Shown one piece after another: positions 1 to 9,204 of a stretch of 64,000 nucleotides of DNA. The stretch spans positions 186,001 to 250,000 of the forward strand of contig JAKQIY010000013.1 of assembly GCA_029561455.1 (NCBI GenBank). Reading direction: 5' to 3'. The position numbers were made by a program, and so were the translations under genes. The notes below the pieces were generated by a model that saw only the letters and a program-made list of their open reading frames with translations, did not search any database and was not told the DNA's origin. Origin of the DNA: a bacterium (lineage in GTDB: Bacteria; Zhuqueibacterota; Zhuqueibacteria; Residuimicrobiales; Krinioviventaceae). Numbering within the stretch: position 1 is the stretch's first letter; every line of letters starts with the position of its first letter.

Positions 1-487
1 CTACTACCCCGGCCTGCATGTGGATCACTTCAGTAACCGATTGCACCGGTAAAATGGCAATTTCCTCGGTGGAAATATTTTTTATTGAACTGGTTTGATC
101 TTTTTTAATTGCAACCTGGCTTGCATAGACAAAAATTTCTTCACCTTCCAAAACCGTTTGCTGCAATTTAATATTAATGTTTGACGAACGGTTTACGGAA
201 ACCGCAACATTTTCCAGGTTTACCGGATTATATCCTATCATTCGGGCCTGAACGGTATAATTGCCTGGAGGTATATTAATGATATAGAAATCACCATTAC
301 CATCGGAGGCTGCCCCATACCTGGTATTTAATAAAAGAATATTAACTCCGGGCAGCGATTCGCCGGTTTCGGCATCTATGATTTTACCGGTTATTTTTCC
401 TGTTGTTTGGGCGGTCAGTTCCCGACTTGATATTAAGAATAGAGTAATTACTACAAGTGCAATTACTTTGTAAAATATGTGTTGCAT
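1..487 (-). CDS. TonB-dependent receptor, N-terminal part (cut by window edge)
   Basis: Reading leftward from the ATG at 485-487 gives 162 codons with no stop, running off the window. A hydrophobic signal peptide ends near an AQTTG site. It is followed by a carboxypeptidase-regulatory-like beta-sandwich (GKIIDAETGESLPGVNI, then GYNPVNLENVAV), and then the start of a TonB plug (STEEIAILPVQSVTEVIHMQAGVV). This is the usual N-terminus of large outer-membrane TonB receptors that import glycans or other ligands; the substrate cannot be told from this part. An AGAGG ribosome site lies just upstream. The N-terminal extension closely resembles that of the receptor at 16849. The gene follows the double-CBM9 gene on the same strand, past a terminator. 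Confidence 0.9.
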   Translation of the reverse strand, partial: MQHIFYKVIALVVITLFLISSRELTAQTTGKITGKIIDAETGESLPGVNILLLNTRYGAASDGNGDFYIINIPPGNYTVQARMIGYNPVNLENVAVSVNRSSNINIKLQQTVLEGEEIFVYASQVAIKKDQTSSIKNISTEEIAILPVQSVTEVIHMQAGVV

Positions 488-578
488 TATTTATCCTCTT
501 GCTTTTCGAAAAGGCATAATTATTAGAAAAATGGATATGATTTGTACAAATTTACAGCAAAAAAAACCGTTTAAATAC

Positions 579-615
579 AAAAAACCCCAAAACCCGGGGA
601 ACCGGATTTTGGGGT
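579..615 (-). terminator. Rho-independent terminator
   Basis: On the minus strand a 14-bp stem (one G-T pair; arms 602-615 and 584-597, loop of 4) is followed by a run of six T. It starts 9 nt past the stop of the double-CBM9 gene and separates it from the TonB receptor gene. Confidence 0.9.
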
Positions 616-623
616 ATGAACAA

Positions 624-2498
624 TTACTTTACGAGCAGCATTTTATGGGTTAATTTTACATCTCCCTGTTGCAATACTGCAATGTAAACGCCGCTGGCCT
701 GATTTGCAAAGTTAATACTTTCAACATGTTGACCGGCCTGGCGAACCTGGTTGTTGATAACTGTTTGTACCAGGCGTCCGTTAATATCATAAACTTTCAA
801 GGTAACATTACCGGAATTATTCAACGTATATTGAATAGAGGTAGAAGGATTGAATGGATTCGGATAGCTACCCAGTTCGAATGACATCGGTTGTTTGGCG
901 TCATTTTCTTTTACACCCACCTGGGTTTCAGTGTAGGAGATAAAATCAACGCCTTTAACATCCGCGAACTGCCAACCGGGACTAACTCCCTGCCAACCGG
1001 CAAAACCTTTTTTCTGATAAGCAAAACCTTTGAAATCACCGGAAGCTTCACTTTCGTCAATGTCGTACAAGCTCCAGGTGAACGGCAAACGATCGCCTTC
1101 AATAAATTCAAAAAAGTTACCGGTAGTTGTTGAGGTTAAATCATCGATGAATATTTTACCTTCAATGGTATAACCGGCATAAGTTAATTCGTAAGCAGCA
1201 GATGAATTCTCAGATTCGATTATGCTCGGCGGTCCGTAATAACCACGGGTGATTATTTCATCCTGGGAGGCATCAAACGAAACGTTTAACTGGAAACTGT
1301 AATCGCCGGTTTCCACATCATCAATCCAGTTAGCTATAGTGTCTGACGGGACGATTTTATTGCCAATATCCCAGTTTGCCATATAGTATTCAATAGCATC
1401 GGCGGCCCATTCCGCATCAGAAAAATGACCTGCTGCATCATCCATTACATTTGCGGCAAAATAAAAGTAATCCTGGTCGTACATCATGTAAAGGTTACCG
1501 CTGCAGCTGAAATCGTCGGTTACAACCCAACCGTCATTAACGCAGCGGAAGCTATCGCCCATAACAGTGGTGTTCATAGCAATTGGGAAACAGAAATTCC
1601 AGTCGCTCAAATCGCCGTCGATCGTGGGAGCTTCGTAGGCTTTTTTGATATATGGAGAAACAAAATCAAAGCCATCACCTTTATTCCACACTTCACCACG
1701 GGGAGTTTCAAGCACGTCAATTATCTGCCAGCCTTCGCTGACACCCTGCCAACCGGCAAAACCGGCTACGTTAAAGTTATAACCTTTGAATTCACCGGAA
1801 GCTTCGCTTTCGTCAATATCATAGATGCTCCAACTGATCGGAAGGCGGGTTCCACCTTCGAACTGGAAAAAGTTACCAGTGGTAATGGAGGTCAAATCAT
1901 CCAGGGATATTTTAGCTTCAATAATATAGCCGTCATCGGTAATAAAATAATCTGCAACCGTATTTTCCGATTCGATAATAGCCGGTGGGCCATAATACGT
2001 GCGCACGATTATTTGATCCTGCGATTCATCAAATGAAATATTTAACTGGAAGCTATAATTGCCGGTCTCCGGGTCATCAACCCAACCCAGTGTCGATTCG
2101 GCGCCGCGCAATGCATCGCCAATATCCCAGTTTGCCATGTAAAATTCAATGGCATCGGCAGCCCATTCCGCATCGGAAAAATGGCCTGGGGCATCATCGA
2201 TAACTTCGGCAGCAACGTACAAATATTCTTCATCATACATCATGTATAATGTACCGCTGCATTCTGCATCATCTGTAACTACCCAGCCTTCCTGGACCGG
2301 ACGCATATAGTCGCGCATTGTGTTGTGATTGAAATTAATCGGAAAGGCAAAACTAAAGTCTTTCAGATCGCCATCAACAACTATAGGCGCAGGAGCTTTT
2401 AAAATATAAGGAACAACAACATTAGCGGGGTCATCTGCAAAAACAGAGCCGACCAATAAGAGTAAACATAGGATAGTACATCTAAATTTCATTTGCAT
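624..2498 (-). CDS. Secreted double CBM9-like protein with C-terminal sorting domain
   Basis: 624 aa. A signal peptide (about residues 1-21, cleaved near VFADD) is followed by two long tandem copies of the same module, about residues 28-275 and 280-510. Each has DGDL, a GWVVTDD stretch, LYMMYD and a FSDAEWAADAIE motif, features of family-9-like carbohydrate-binding/DOMON folds. The last ~75 residues start with SYPNPFNPSTSIQYTL and end in KMLLVK, a type-A Por/T9SS-like sorting domain. No catalytic module is visible, so a cell-surface or secreted glycan-binding protein is likely. It has its own near-consensus promoter (2681-2709) and terminator (579-615), with a ~175-nt leader, and lies upstream of a TonB receptor gene. 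Ligand unknown. Confidence 0.85.
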   Translation of the reverse strand: MQMKFRCTILCLLLLVGSVFADDPANVVVPYILKAPAPIVVDGDLKDFSFAFPINFNHNTMRDYMRPVQEGWVVTDDAECSGTLYMMYDEEYLYVAAEVIDDAPGHFSDAEWAADAIEFYMANWDIGDALRGAESTLGWVDDPETGNYSFQLNISFDESQDQIIVRTYYGPPAIIESENTVADYFITDDGYIIEAKISLDDLTSITTGNFFQFEGGTRLPISWSIYDIDESEASGEFKGYNFNVAGFAGWQGVSEGWQIIDVLETPRGEVWNKGDGFDFVSPYIKKAYEAPTIDGDLSDWNFCFPIAMNTTVMGDSFRCVNDGWVVTDDFSCSGNLYMMYDQDYFYFAANVMDDAAGHFSDAEWAADAIEYYMANWDIGNKIVPSDTIANWIDDVETGDYSFQLNVSFDASQDEIITRGYYGPPSIIESENSSAAYELTYAGYTIEGKIFIDDLTSTTTGNFFEFIEGDRLPFTWSLYDIDESEASGDFKGFAYQKKGFAGWQGVSPGWQFADVKGVDFISYTETQVGVKENDAKQPMSFELGSYPNPFNPSTSIQYTLNNSGNVTLKVYDINGRLVQTVINNQVRQAGQHVESINFANQASGVYIAVLQQGDVKLTHKMLLVK

Positions 2499-2680
2499 TC
2501 CCTCCTTGTGAAAGGTTAGTAATTGGTAAGTTGATTAATTGAAGAATTATGGTAATTAATGCCGTTACCTCCTTTCTAAATTAAAAAGGGTTAATTTTCC
2601 GTTTTTTCCTTTTCCCATTTGAATGCAAACTTTATGTAATTATGATTCAATTTCAATTTGTTTAGTTATTGAACAAATTA

Positions 2681-2709
2681 ATTATACATTATTTTTTTGT
2701 TTTTGTCAA
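2681..2709 (-). promoter_or_regulatory. Sigma70-type promoter of the double-CBM9 gene
   Basis: On the minus strand TTGACA (2704-2709) is separated by exactly 17 nt from TATAAT (2681-2686), a perfect match to the primary sigma consensus. Predicted start near 2674. The 17-mer around the -35 box (2700-2716) recurs with one mismatch at 63318-63334. Confidence 0.85.
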
Positions 2710-2803
2710 GTACTTTTTAATATTTTTTTAAGTTTTATTTTATTTTATTAATAAACAATATTTTAGATTATAAAATTTTTTTTTGTTCAAGTGAAAATTT
2801 TCC

Positions 2804-2832
2804 TTGATATTTGATTTTCATAAATATATATT
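2804..2832 (+). promoter_or_regulatory. Sigma70-type promoter of the ROK regulator
   Basis: TTGATA (2804-2809), a 17-nt spacer, then TATATT (2827-2832): 5/6 matches in each box. It lies about 80 nt before the GTG start of the ROK gene, diverging from the promoter at 2681-2709. A TGCAgTGCA palindrome sits near the predicted start and could be a regulator site, though that is only a guess. Confidence 0.7.
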
Positions 2833-2913
2833 GCAGTGCACGCTTTTTTTGTTTAATAATTATATTAATTATTGTATATTAAAATCAAGTATACACAAAC
2901 GAGAGAATCAACG

Positions 2914-4143
2914 GTGCGCGAAGCTTTAACAAATATTCTTAATGCCAATGAAATCAGAGTGTTACGTGCTGTTTATGAATCGGGCCCCATATCCAGGGTA
3001 CATTTATCGAGGATGTTAAATCTTACACGGGGTATGATTACTTTGATTACTAAAGAATTGTTGACCCGTGGTTTTATTACTGAAGTTGGTAAAGGTTTAT
3101 CATCACCCAATCGCGGCAGGCGGGAAGTTTTATTGCATGTTCAACCCAATGCTTCATATATTATTTCAATCCATATCGCCCTGCAATATGTTTCTTACGG
3201 GCTTGTCAATTTAAATGGTGATATAATTGCAAAACAAATAATAACTTATCAGTTCGGCGCCTTGCCGGCATCTGTATTAGAGCCAATGTGTAATGGCCTG
3301 GAAGAGTTATTAAAAAGTAAACTCGATGCCAGCAGACCCATATTAGGCGTGGGTATTGCCATTCCTGGTATTATTAAATATTCTGAAGGTATTGCTCACG
3401 AACGTACCCTTGCCGGTTGGGAGAATTTTAAACTTGTAGATTATATTGAAGAACGATTGGGATATCCGGTATTTATTGAAAATGATGTTAAAACCATCAC
3501 CTTAGGTGAATATCAGTTCGGAACCGGCAATCATGTTCGCAATTTAGTATGTTTATGGCTTGAAGATGGTATTGGCAGTGGTATTATTAATAATGGGCGA
3601 ATAATAAGAGGAGGTACCTCCAGCGCCGGTGAAATTGGCTTTTGTGAATTTATTTTAAATTTACCTTCGCAAAAATCAATATTGACATCCGAGCAACCCA
3701 AATTTTGGGGTGATTTGGTCTCTTTTACCAACCTTAAAAAAACAATAAAAAAGGGGGTTGATGAGGGCTGGACTACTGTATTAAAAAAAGATGCCTCTAT
3801 TGATGATTATATTCAAGCAATGGAAACCGGCGATCCCCTGGCATTATATATAAACCGTTTACTAGGTCAAATAGTTGGTAAAATGTGCCTTTTTTTGATT
3901 TATTCATTTAATCCCCAGGTATTGATATTAAGCGGCCCTTTGTTCTACCGGGCCCCATTGCTGGTTGATGAAATCCGTAAACAAATCAATACCGGTGTAT
4001 TGCGTACTCCGATTGATGCTATAGAGATCAGAACCAGTATCCTGGGTGAAGATAGTGTGACCATTGGTTGCGCCGCATTGGTGCTGGATCATATGTTAAA
4101 TGCCTCGGTAATGAATTCTGAAAATCCTAAAGTTTATTATTGA
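2914..4143 (+). CDS. ROK-family transcriptional regulator
   Basis: 409 aa from GTG 2914, chosen because GAGAG lies upstream; an in-frame TTG at 2872 lacks a ribosome site. Residues ~5-65 form a winged helix-turn-helix (ISRVHLSRMLNLTRGMITLI), as in NagC/XylR/Mlc. The remainder is the ROK sugar-kinase fold: GVGIAIPGII, ENDVKTITLGEYQFGTG and IGSGIINNGRIIRGG. The phosphate-binding DxGxT segment is degenerate (HIALQYVSYG), so it is probably not an active kinase. The Cys-rich zinc motif (CxCGxxGCxE) of classical ROK proteins is absent after SAGEIGFCEF. It sits 36 nt ahead of the GH130 gene and probably controls it in response to a sugar. Confidence 0.88.
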   Translation: MREALTNILNANEIRVLRAVYESGPISRVHLSRMLNLTRGMITLITKELLTRGFITEVGKGLSSPNRGRREVLLHVQPNASYIISIHIALQYVSYGLVNLNGDIIAKQIITYQFGALPASVLEPMCNGLEELLKSKLDASRPILGVGIAIPGIIKYSEGIAHERTLAGWENFKLVDYIEERLGYPVFIENDVKTITLGEYQFGTGNHVRNLVCLWLEDGIGSGIINNGRIIRGGTSSAGEIGFCEFILNLPSQKSILTSEQPKFWGDLVSFTNLKKTIKKGVDEGWTTVLKKDASIDDYIQAMETGDPLALYINRLLGQIVGKMCLFLIYSFNPQVLILSGPLFYRAPLLVDEIRKQINTGVLRTPIDAIEIRTSILGEDSVTIGCAALVLDHMLNASVMNSENPKVYY

Positions 4144-4179
4144 TAATACGTTTTATTCAATGCAGTATGAGGGAATCTG

Positions 4180-5196
4180 ATGATGAGCTTTAAAAAGTAT
4201 GAAATTGTCGGTAAAAACCTTCCACATATACCATGGGAAGAACGACCGGAAAAGCAACGTGATGTTTTATGGAGATGTAAAAATAATCCTGTAATTCCGC
4301 GTGATTTAATTCCTGGTTCAAACAGTATTTTCAACAGCGCTGTCGTTCCATACAAAGAGGGTTATGCCGGTGTTTTCCGGTGTGATGATAAGAACAGGTA
4401 TATGCGAATTCACCGGGGTTTGAGTAAAGATGGAATTCATTGGCATATCGACACAAATCCGATTCAATTCCTCTGGCATGAGAATAATAAACCTATTACT
4501 CTTGAATATGCGTATGATCCGCGGGTATGTTTTATTGAGGATCGTTATTATATTACCTGGTGTAATGGTTTAAATGGTCAACCCACTATTGGTGTTGCCT
4601 ATACATTTGATTTTGAAAAGTTTTTTCAATTGGAAAATGCGTTTTTACCTTATAATCGTAATGGAGTATTGTTTCCCCGAAAAATTAATAATAGTTTTGC
4701 CATGCTTAGCCGTCCAAGTGATACCGGGCACACACCATTTGGAGATATTTATTTCAGTTCCAGTCCGGATATGACCCATTGGGGCAAACATAGATTTGTA
4801 ATGGGTAAGTTAAAGGAAGGGTGGCAGAGTACCAAAATTGGCGCCGGACCAGTGCCAATTGAAACTTCTGAAGGATGGTTACTTATTTATCATGGAGTTT
4901 TAACTTCATGTAATGGCTTTGTATACAGCATGGGCGCCGCATTGCTCGATCTTGATGAGCCCTGGAAAACGCTGTACAGAACCGGTCCCTATATTCTTTC
5001 GCCGCAAGAGTATTATGAATGTGTCGGTGATGTTCCCAATGTAGTTTTTCCCTGTGCGTCTCTGGTTGATGCCGGGACCGGCCGTTTAGCTATATATTAT
5101 GGAGGCGCCGATACGGTAACTTGTCTTGCTTTTTCATATATTGATGATTTGATTGATTATATAAAAAACAATTCTGTCCCTGTAACTAACAAATAA
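4180..5196 (+). CDS. GH130-family glycoside phosphorylase/hydrolase
   Basis: 338 aa. The five-bladed propeller family GH130 acts on beta-mannosides, as phosphorylases (mannosyl-glucose or mannooligosaccharide) or hydrolases. Visible family features: an N-terminal RCKNNPVI stretch, [19 protein letters not shown], the conserved EYAYDPRV containing the likely catalytic Asp, [21 protein letters not shown], and [10 protein letters not shown] near the C-terminus. No signal peptide is seen, so it should act in the cytoplasm on imported oligosaccharides. Start ATG 4180 follows GAGGGAA; a second ATG follows directly. It forms a likely operon with the ROK regulator and ends at a strong terminator. Substrate is inferred from the family only. 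Confidence 0.85.
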   Translation: MMSFKKYEIVGKNLPHIPWEERPEKQRDVLWRCKNNPVIPRDLIPGSNSIFNSAVVPYKEGYAGVFRCDDKNRYMRIHRGLSKDGIHWHIDTNPIQFLWHENNKPITLEYAYDPRVCFIEDRYYITWCNGLNGQPTIGVAYTFDFEKFFQLENAFLPYNRNGVLFPRKINNSFAMLSRPSDTGHTPFGDIYFSSSPDMTHWGKHRFVMGKLKEGWQSTKIGAGPVPIETSEGWLLIYHGVLTSCNGFVYSMGAALLDLDEPWKTLYRTGPYILSPQEYYECVGDVPNVVFPCASLVDAGTGRLAIYYGGADTVTCLAFSYIDDLIDYIKNNSVPVTNK

Positions 5197-5246
5197 TGAA
5201 AACCCTCTTTCCTCCCTAAAAATTGCATCATGTAACAAATCTCCCC

Positions 5247-5274
5247 AAAAGCCCCTTGCAGCAGGGGCTTTTTT
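5247..5274. terminator. Bidirectional terminator between convergent genes
   Basis: AAAAGCCCC, an 8-nt loop, then GGGGCTTTTTT. The stem has A runs on one side and T runs on the other, so it can end transcription both of the GH130 gene and of the kinase at 5273-8590, whose stop codon it overlaps. Confidence 0.9.
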
Positions 5275-8200
5275 ATGCACGTCCGTTGGTCACTTGAAAG
5301 CGGATCGTAAAAGAGGCGCCTTTATTACGGTCTACCTGCAATGTACCGCCAATCTGATCTGTTAATAATTTTACCAATTGCAGCCCCAACGTGCTGATGT
5401 TATTAAAATCAATGTTTTCCGGCAATCCCCGGCCATTGTCCCGCACGATCAATTCATATTCCGAATCCACCGGTTGCTTGAAAGAAATAATGATCCGGCC
5501 TTCTTTCTTTTCTGTAAAGGCATGTTTATATATATTGGTTAACAATTCATTAAGAATTAATCCACAGGGAATTGCCTGGGTAACTTCCAGAAAAATATTA
5601 TTCACCTGTAATTCGGAGGTGATATGTTTATCTATCGAACTGTTTTGTTTTAACTTTTGTGATATAGATTCGATATAGGTTTTCATATCAATTTTTGAAA
5701 AATCATCGGACTTGTATAGTTGTTCGTGCACCAGGGCCATGGAAAAGATACGATTGCGGCTTTCCTCAAAAGCAGCCTGCGCCTGTTCTTTGGTTTGAAT
5801 CCGTTTGGATTGCAGATGTAACAGGCTGGTAATAACATTCATATTATTTTTAACCCGGTGATGGATCTCTTTGAGCATAACCTCTTTTTCCAACAGATTT
5901 TTTCTGATCTGTTCTTCAGTTTTTTTACGTTCGGTTATATCAATGGTGAACCCGGCCAGCATAACGGGTTGTCCGTCTTTAAAGATTGGAAATTTGGTCG
6001 TTTCATAATGCCGTCCGTTTAATTCTTCCACCACTTCCACGCATTTACCGTCGTTCAAAACCCGTAAATCGTCGGCAACCATGCTTTTTGCCAGGTCGGA
6101 GGGAAATAGTTCATTCATGTTTTTTCCAAGCGCCTGTTGGATCGGCATACCCAGTAATTGCTCATAATTTCGGCTGAGCCGTAGGGAACGAATATCTTTG
6201 TCTTTAAAAAAGACATATATCGGACTATGTTCCAGAAAGGAGGAAAAAATTGCTTCATTCATTTGCAATGCTTCTTCATTGCGTTTACGTTCGGTAATAT
6301 CCTGGTGAGTGCCGGACACTAAAAGGGGTTTTTTGTCCTCAGTCCAAACAGATACTCTGCCGCGGTCAAGAATCCAAACCCAGTGTCCGTTTTTATGACG
6401 CATACGCACTTCGCATTCATAAAAATCCGTTTCGCCATTAAAGTGTCTTGCCAGCATTTCATTGGACAGCTTGAGGTCGTCAGGGTGGACATATTTGCTC
6501 CATGTGTCAATTGAAACAGGGGATAGCTCTTCGAGGGTATAGCCAATTATTTGAGCCCATTGATCATCGAAAATTGTTTCCCCGGTTTGCACATTCCATT
6601 CCCAGGTGCCGACATTGGTTCCTTTAATAATATCGGCCAGCCTGCGCCTTTCAGTCTTCAGTTCCTGCTCTGCGCGTTTGTTGTCGGTAACATCAACAAA
6701 TATTGTAGCAAATAAACCTTTACCGGGTGAAAAGGCGTTGATCTTGTAATACTTATTTATACCGGGAGCAAATTGCTCAAAAGATATTGGTTTCCCGGTT
6801 AACGCTACCTGGCCATATTTTTGTATGAACGGTGATTTTTCTATTCCCGGGATTACTTCCGTTACTTTTTTACCAATAATTTTTTTAACCGGTAACCCGG
6901 TCAATTGTTCAAATGCGGTATTGGCTTCGAGAAAAATATAATCGATCGGTTTACCGGATTTATCCAGCACAATCTCGTGGAGAGCAATTCCGCTTAAAGA
7001 ACTGTTGAAAAGATCGGCATATTTCTTTTCACTGTCCACAATTTTTTCGCGCATCCGGTATTCTTCGGTAACGTCGCGAAAAACCAGCACAACACCGTTA
7101 GTAATACCGTGGGCATCAATGATTGGCGCTGCCGAATCCGCTATCTGGTATTCGCGGCCATTTTTGGCGATCAGGGTAGTATGATTGGCCAAACCGATTA
7201 TTTTCCCGGTTTCAAGGACTTTATTTACCGGATTGCCCACTTTTTTCCCGGTTTTACTGTTAACAATTTTAAAAACACTGTCCAGTGATTTCCCTTTTGC
7301 TGCATTGAATTGCCACCCAGTCAATCCCTCGGCAACCGGATTCATCCGGGTAATCTTCCCCTGTGTATCAGTTGCGATTACGGCGTCGCCGATAGAATCG
7401 AGGGTGATGCGGAGATTTTCTTCATTGGCTTGCAGCTTTTTTTCCGCCCATATCCGATCAGTTACATCGTTGTAAACAGCGACAATTTCTCCGGTTTGGA
7501 GTTTATAAACCAGAGTATCGCGCCAATTGAATATTTTATTATTTCTATTTATTGTCACCAGGTATTGCTGCGATTTTCCGGTCTTCCATACTTTTTGAAA
7601 AACTTCAAAAAGACCGCTTTCAACAATATCTGGGTATCGTTGTTTTAACCGAACGCCAATTATTTCTTCCCTTTTGATCTTTTCAATTTTTTCCCCGGCG
7701 CGGTTAAAATCTTTAATGATAAAATCATCACCGTTATCTACTGCTTCATATACGCCAATTACACTATTGCTGGTATCAAATAAATTGCGGTATTTATGTT
7801 CATTATCCCGGATTTTTTCCTGCATCTGGTATTCTTTGGTAACATCCCTGAATACTAAAACTACGCCAATGATCTCATTACGGGAATTTTGGATAGGTGA
7901 AGCGCTATCGGAGATTTGATATTCGGTACCATCCCTGGCAATTAAAATGGTATGATTGGCAAGGCCAACCTGCGAGCCAAGCTGCAACGCCCTGGTTACC
8001 GGGTTGATCACAGGTTTACGGGTTTTTTTATTGATGATATTAAAAATATTTTCCAACGGCATCGATTTACATTCCGCTTGTTTCCAGCCGGTAAGTGTTT
8101 CTGCAACGCCATTTATAAATGTAATTTTACCTAAAGTATCGGTGGCAATAACTGCATCGCCGATACTTTGTAATGTAGCTCCAAGCCAGGCTTCGCGTTC

Positions 8201-8590
8201 CTTGATCTGTTTTTCCATGTTGTGTTTATACAAGGCCATTTCAATAACAGCCCTTAAAACATCGGGTTGTACGGGTTTGTATACAAAACCGTATGCCTCG
8301 GTTTTTTTGGCACGTTCAACGGTATCATGATCGGCGTTGGCGGTCATGTAGACAACAGGAACATCATAAAGAGCGTGTGCTTTACCGGCTGCTTCAATAC
8401 CGTTCATAGCGCCTTTGAGTTTTATATCCATCAATACTAAATCGGGTTTAATTGCGGCAATTTTTTGCAAGGCATCATCACCGTATGAAGCCGTAGCAGG
8501 AACTTCATAATCCATTTTAAGCAGAAATTGTTTTATTTCCTGGGCAATTATTAACTCATCTTCAACGATAATGATTTGAGGTTTCGCCAT
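5273..8590 (-). CDS. REC - six PAS - HWE/HisKA_2 sensor histidine kinase
   Basis: 1105 aa, no signal peptide or membrane segment, so cytoplasmic. Residues 1-125 are a receiver domain (VEDE near residue 10, phospho-acceptor Asp55 in LVLMDIKLKG, YKPV near the end). Then come six PAS domains at roughly 137-255, 262-385, 390-505, 510-645, 650-780 and 785-900. PAS 1 and 3 share an almost identical SIGDAVIATDT core, suggesting an internal duplication. The transmitter is of the HisKA_2 type (KEIHHRVKNNM, His910) with a C-terminal ATPase (DNGRGLPE, LGLQLVKLL). Such kinases usually signal to other receivers. It faces the HTCS gene across a 614-nt region that contains a LacI-type palindrome. Confidence 0.9.
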   Translation of the reverse strand: MAKPQIIIVEDELIIAQEIKQFLLKMDYEVPATASYGDDALQKIAAIKPDLVLMDIKLKGAMNGIEAAGKAHALYDVPVVYMTANADHDTVERAKKTEAYGFVYKPVQPDVLRAVIEMALYKHNMEKQIKEREAWLGATLQSIGDAVIATDTLGKITFINGVAETLTGWKQAECKSMPLENIFNIINKKTRKPVINPVTRALQLGSQVGLANHTILIARDGTEYQISDSASPIQNSRNEIIGVVLVFRDVTKEYQMQEKIRDNEHKYRNLFDTSNSVIGVYEAVDNGDDFIIKDFNRAGEKIEKIKREEIIGVRLKQRYPDIVESGLFEVFQKVWKTGKSQQYLVTINRNNKIFNWRDTLVYKLQTGEIVAVYNDVTDRIWAEKKLQANEENLRITLDSIGDAVIATDTQGKITRMNPVAEGLTGWQFNAAKGKSLDSVFKIVNSKTGKKVGNPVNKVLETGKIIGLANHTTLIAKNGREYQIADSAAPIIDAHGITNGVVLVFRDVTEEYRMREKIVDSEKKYADLFNSSLSGIALHEIVLDKSGKPIDYIFLEANTAFEQLTGLPVKKIIGKKVTEVIPGIEKSPFIQKYGQVALTGKPISFEQFAPGINKYYKINAFSPGKGLFATIFVDVTDNKRAEQELKTERRRLADIIKGTNVGTWEWNVQTGETIFDDQWAQIIGYTLEELSPVSIDTWSKYVHPDDLKLSNEMLARHFNGETDFYECEVRMRHKNGHWVWILDRGRVSVWTEDKKPLLVSGTHQDITERKRNEEALQMNEAIFSSFLEHSPIYVFFKDKDIRSLRLSRNYEQLLGMPIQQALGKNMNELFPSDLAKSMVADDLRVLNDGKCVEVVEELNGRHYETTKFPIFKDGQPVMLAGFTIDITERKKTEEQIRKNLLEKEVMLKEIHHRVKNNMNVITSLLHLQSKRIQTKEQAQAAFEESRNRIFSMALVHEQLYKSDDFSKIDMKTYIESISQKLKQNSSIDKHITSELQVNNIFLEVTQAIPCGLILNELLTNIYKHAFTEKKEGRIIISFKQPVDSEYELIVRDNGRGLPENIDFNNISTLGLQLVKLLTDQIGGTLQVDRNKGASFTIRFQVTNGRA

Positions 8591-9204
8591 GTTTTTTCCT
8601 TAATAAGCCGGAGGTTTTTTACCTGAATTAAACTGAAAATTATTTTTTAATTCCGGGTACAAGCTTGTAAAAGATGGATACATAATAAAATTGCGTTTGC
8701 TAATTATTCACTTTCACTTTATTGTCGATCCTAAATTGCATTTTATAGCCGCAAGTTAAAACAAACAATAAACTTTTGCAATCTTTATGCCATATATTTT
8801 TTGACTAAAATATTCCCACCCTTCCCGTGAACATAACCTGCCGGCACAATTCTTTCCTAACGCTACTCAAACTCGGCCGAAGCTGATTAGCCGTGAAATA
8901 GGAATATAAATTATTGTCATTTAAATGTAACCGGTAACATTTTTTTAAAAAGGAATATGCAAGAAAAAATTGGTAAAATCAACAAGATTTTTTTAGTTTC
9001 TACCCGGTCGGGTAAAAAGTCTCCGGTTTTCGTCTGATATAATAAGAGATTGTGTGTTGAAAAAATTGTACAAGCAGGTGAATAAATTTAAAATTTCAGA
9101 TTCCGGTTGTATTTCAAATTTTTATTAGCTAATTTGCATCAATATCCCGATTTCAAAGAGCCGGGAGCTTTATATATAATCAAATAATACTTTTGCCTTA
9201 CTTT
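8591..9204. other. Divergent intergenic region
   Basis: 614 nt between two divergent sensor genes. It holds the 20-nt palindrome at 8923-8942 and a second inverted repeat, TACCCG-GT-CGGGTA at 9001-9014. A weak minus-strand promoter can be drawn (GTTACA at 8926-8931, 17 nt, TATATT at 8903-8908), with its -35 box inside the first palindrome. No convincing gene was seen here. Confidence 0.5.
8923..8942. promoter_or_regulatory. LacI/GntR-type operator palindrome
   Basis: The core ATGTAACCGGTAACAT matches its own reverse complement at 14 of 16 positions, and the flanking AA/TT extends the symmetry. It is nearly the operator known for E. coli GntR, a LacI-family repressor (ATGTTA-CCGG-TAACAT). No LacI gene is in the window, so the regulator must be elsewhere. 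Confidence 0.6.

Noticed and set aside
1425-2036. 203-codon plus-strand frame inside the double-CBM9 gene
   Set aside because: Antisense shadow of a well-supported coding region; repeats mirror the duplicated modules.
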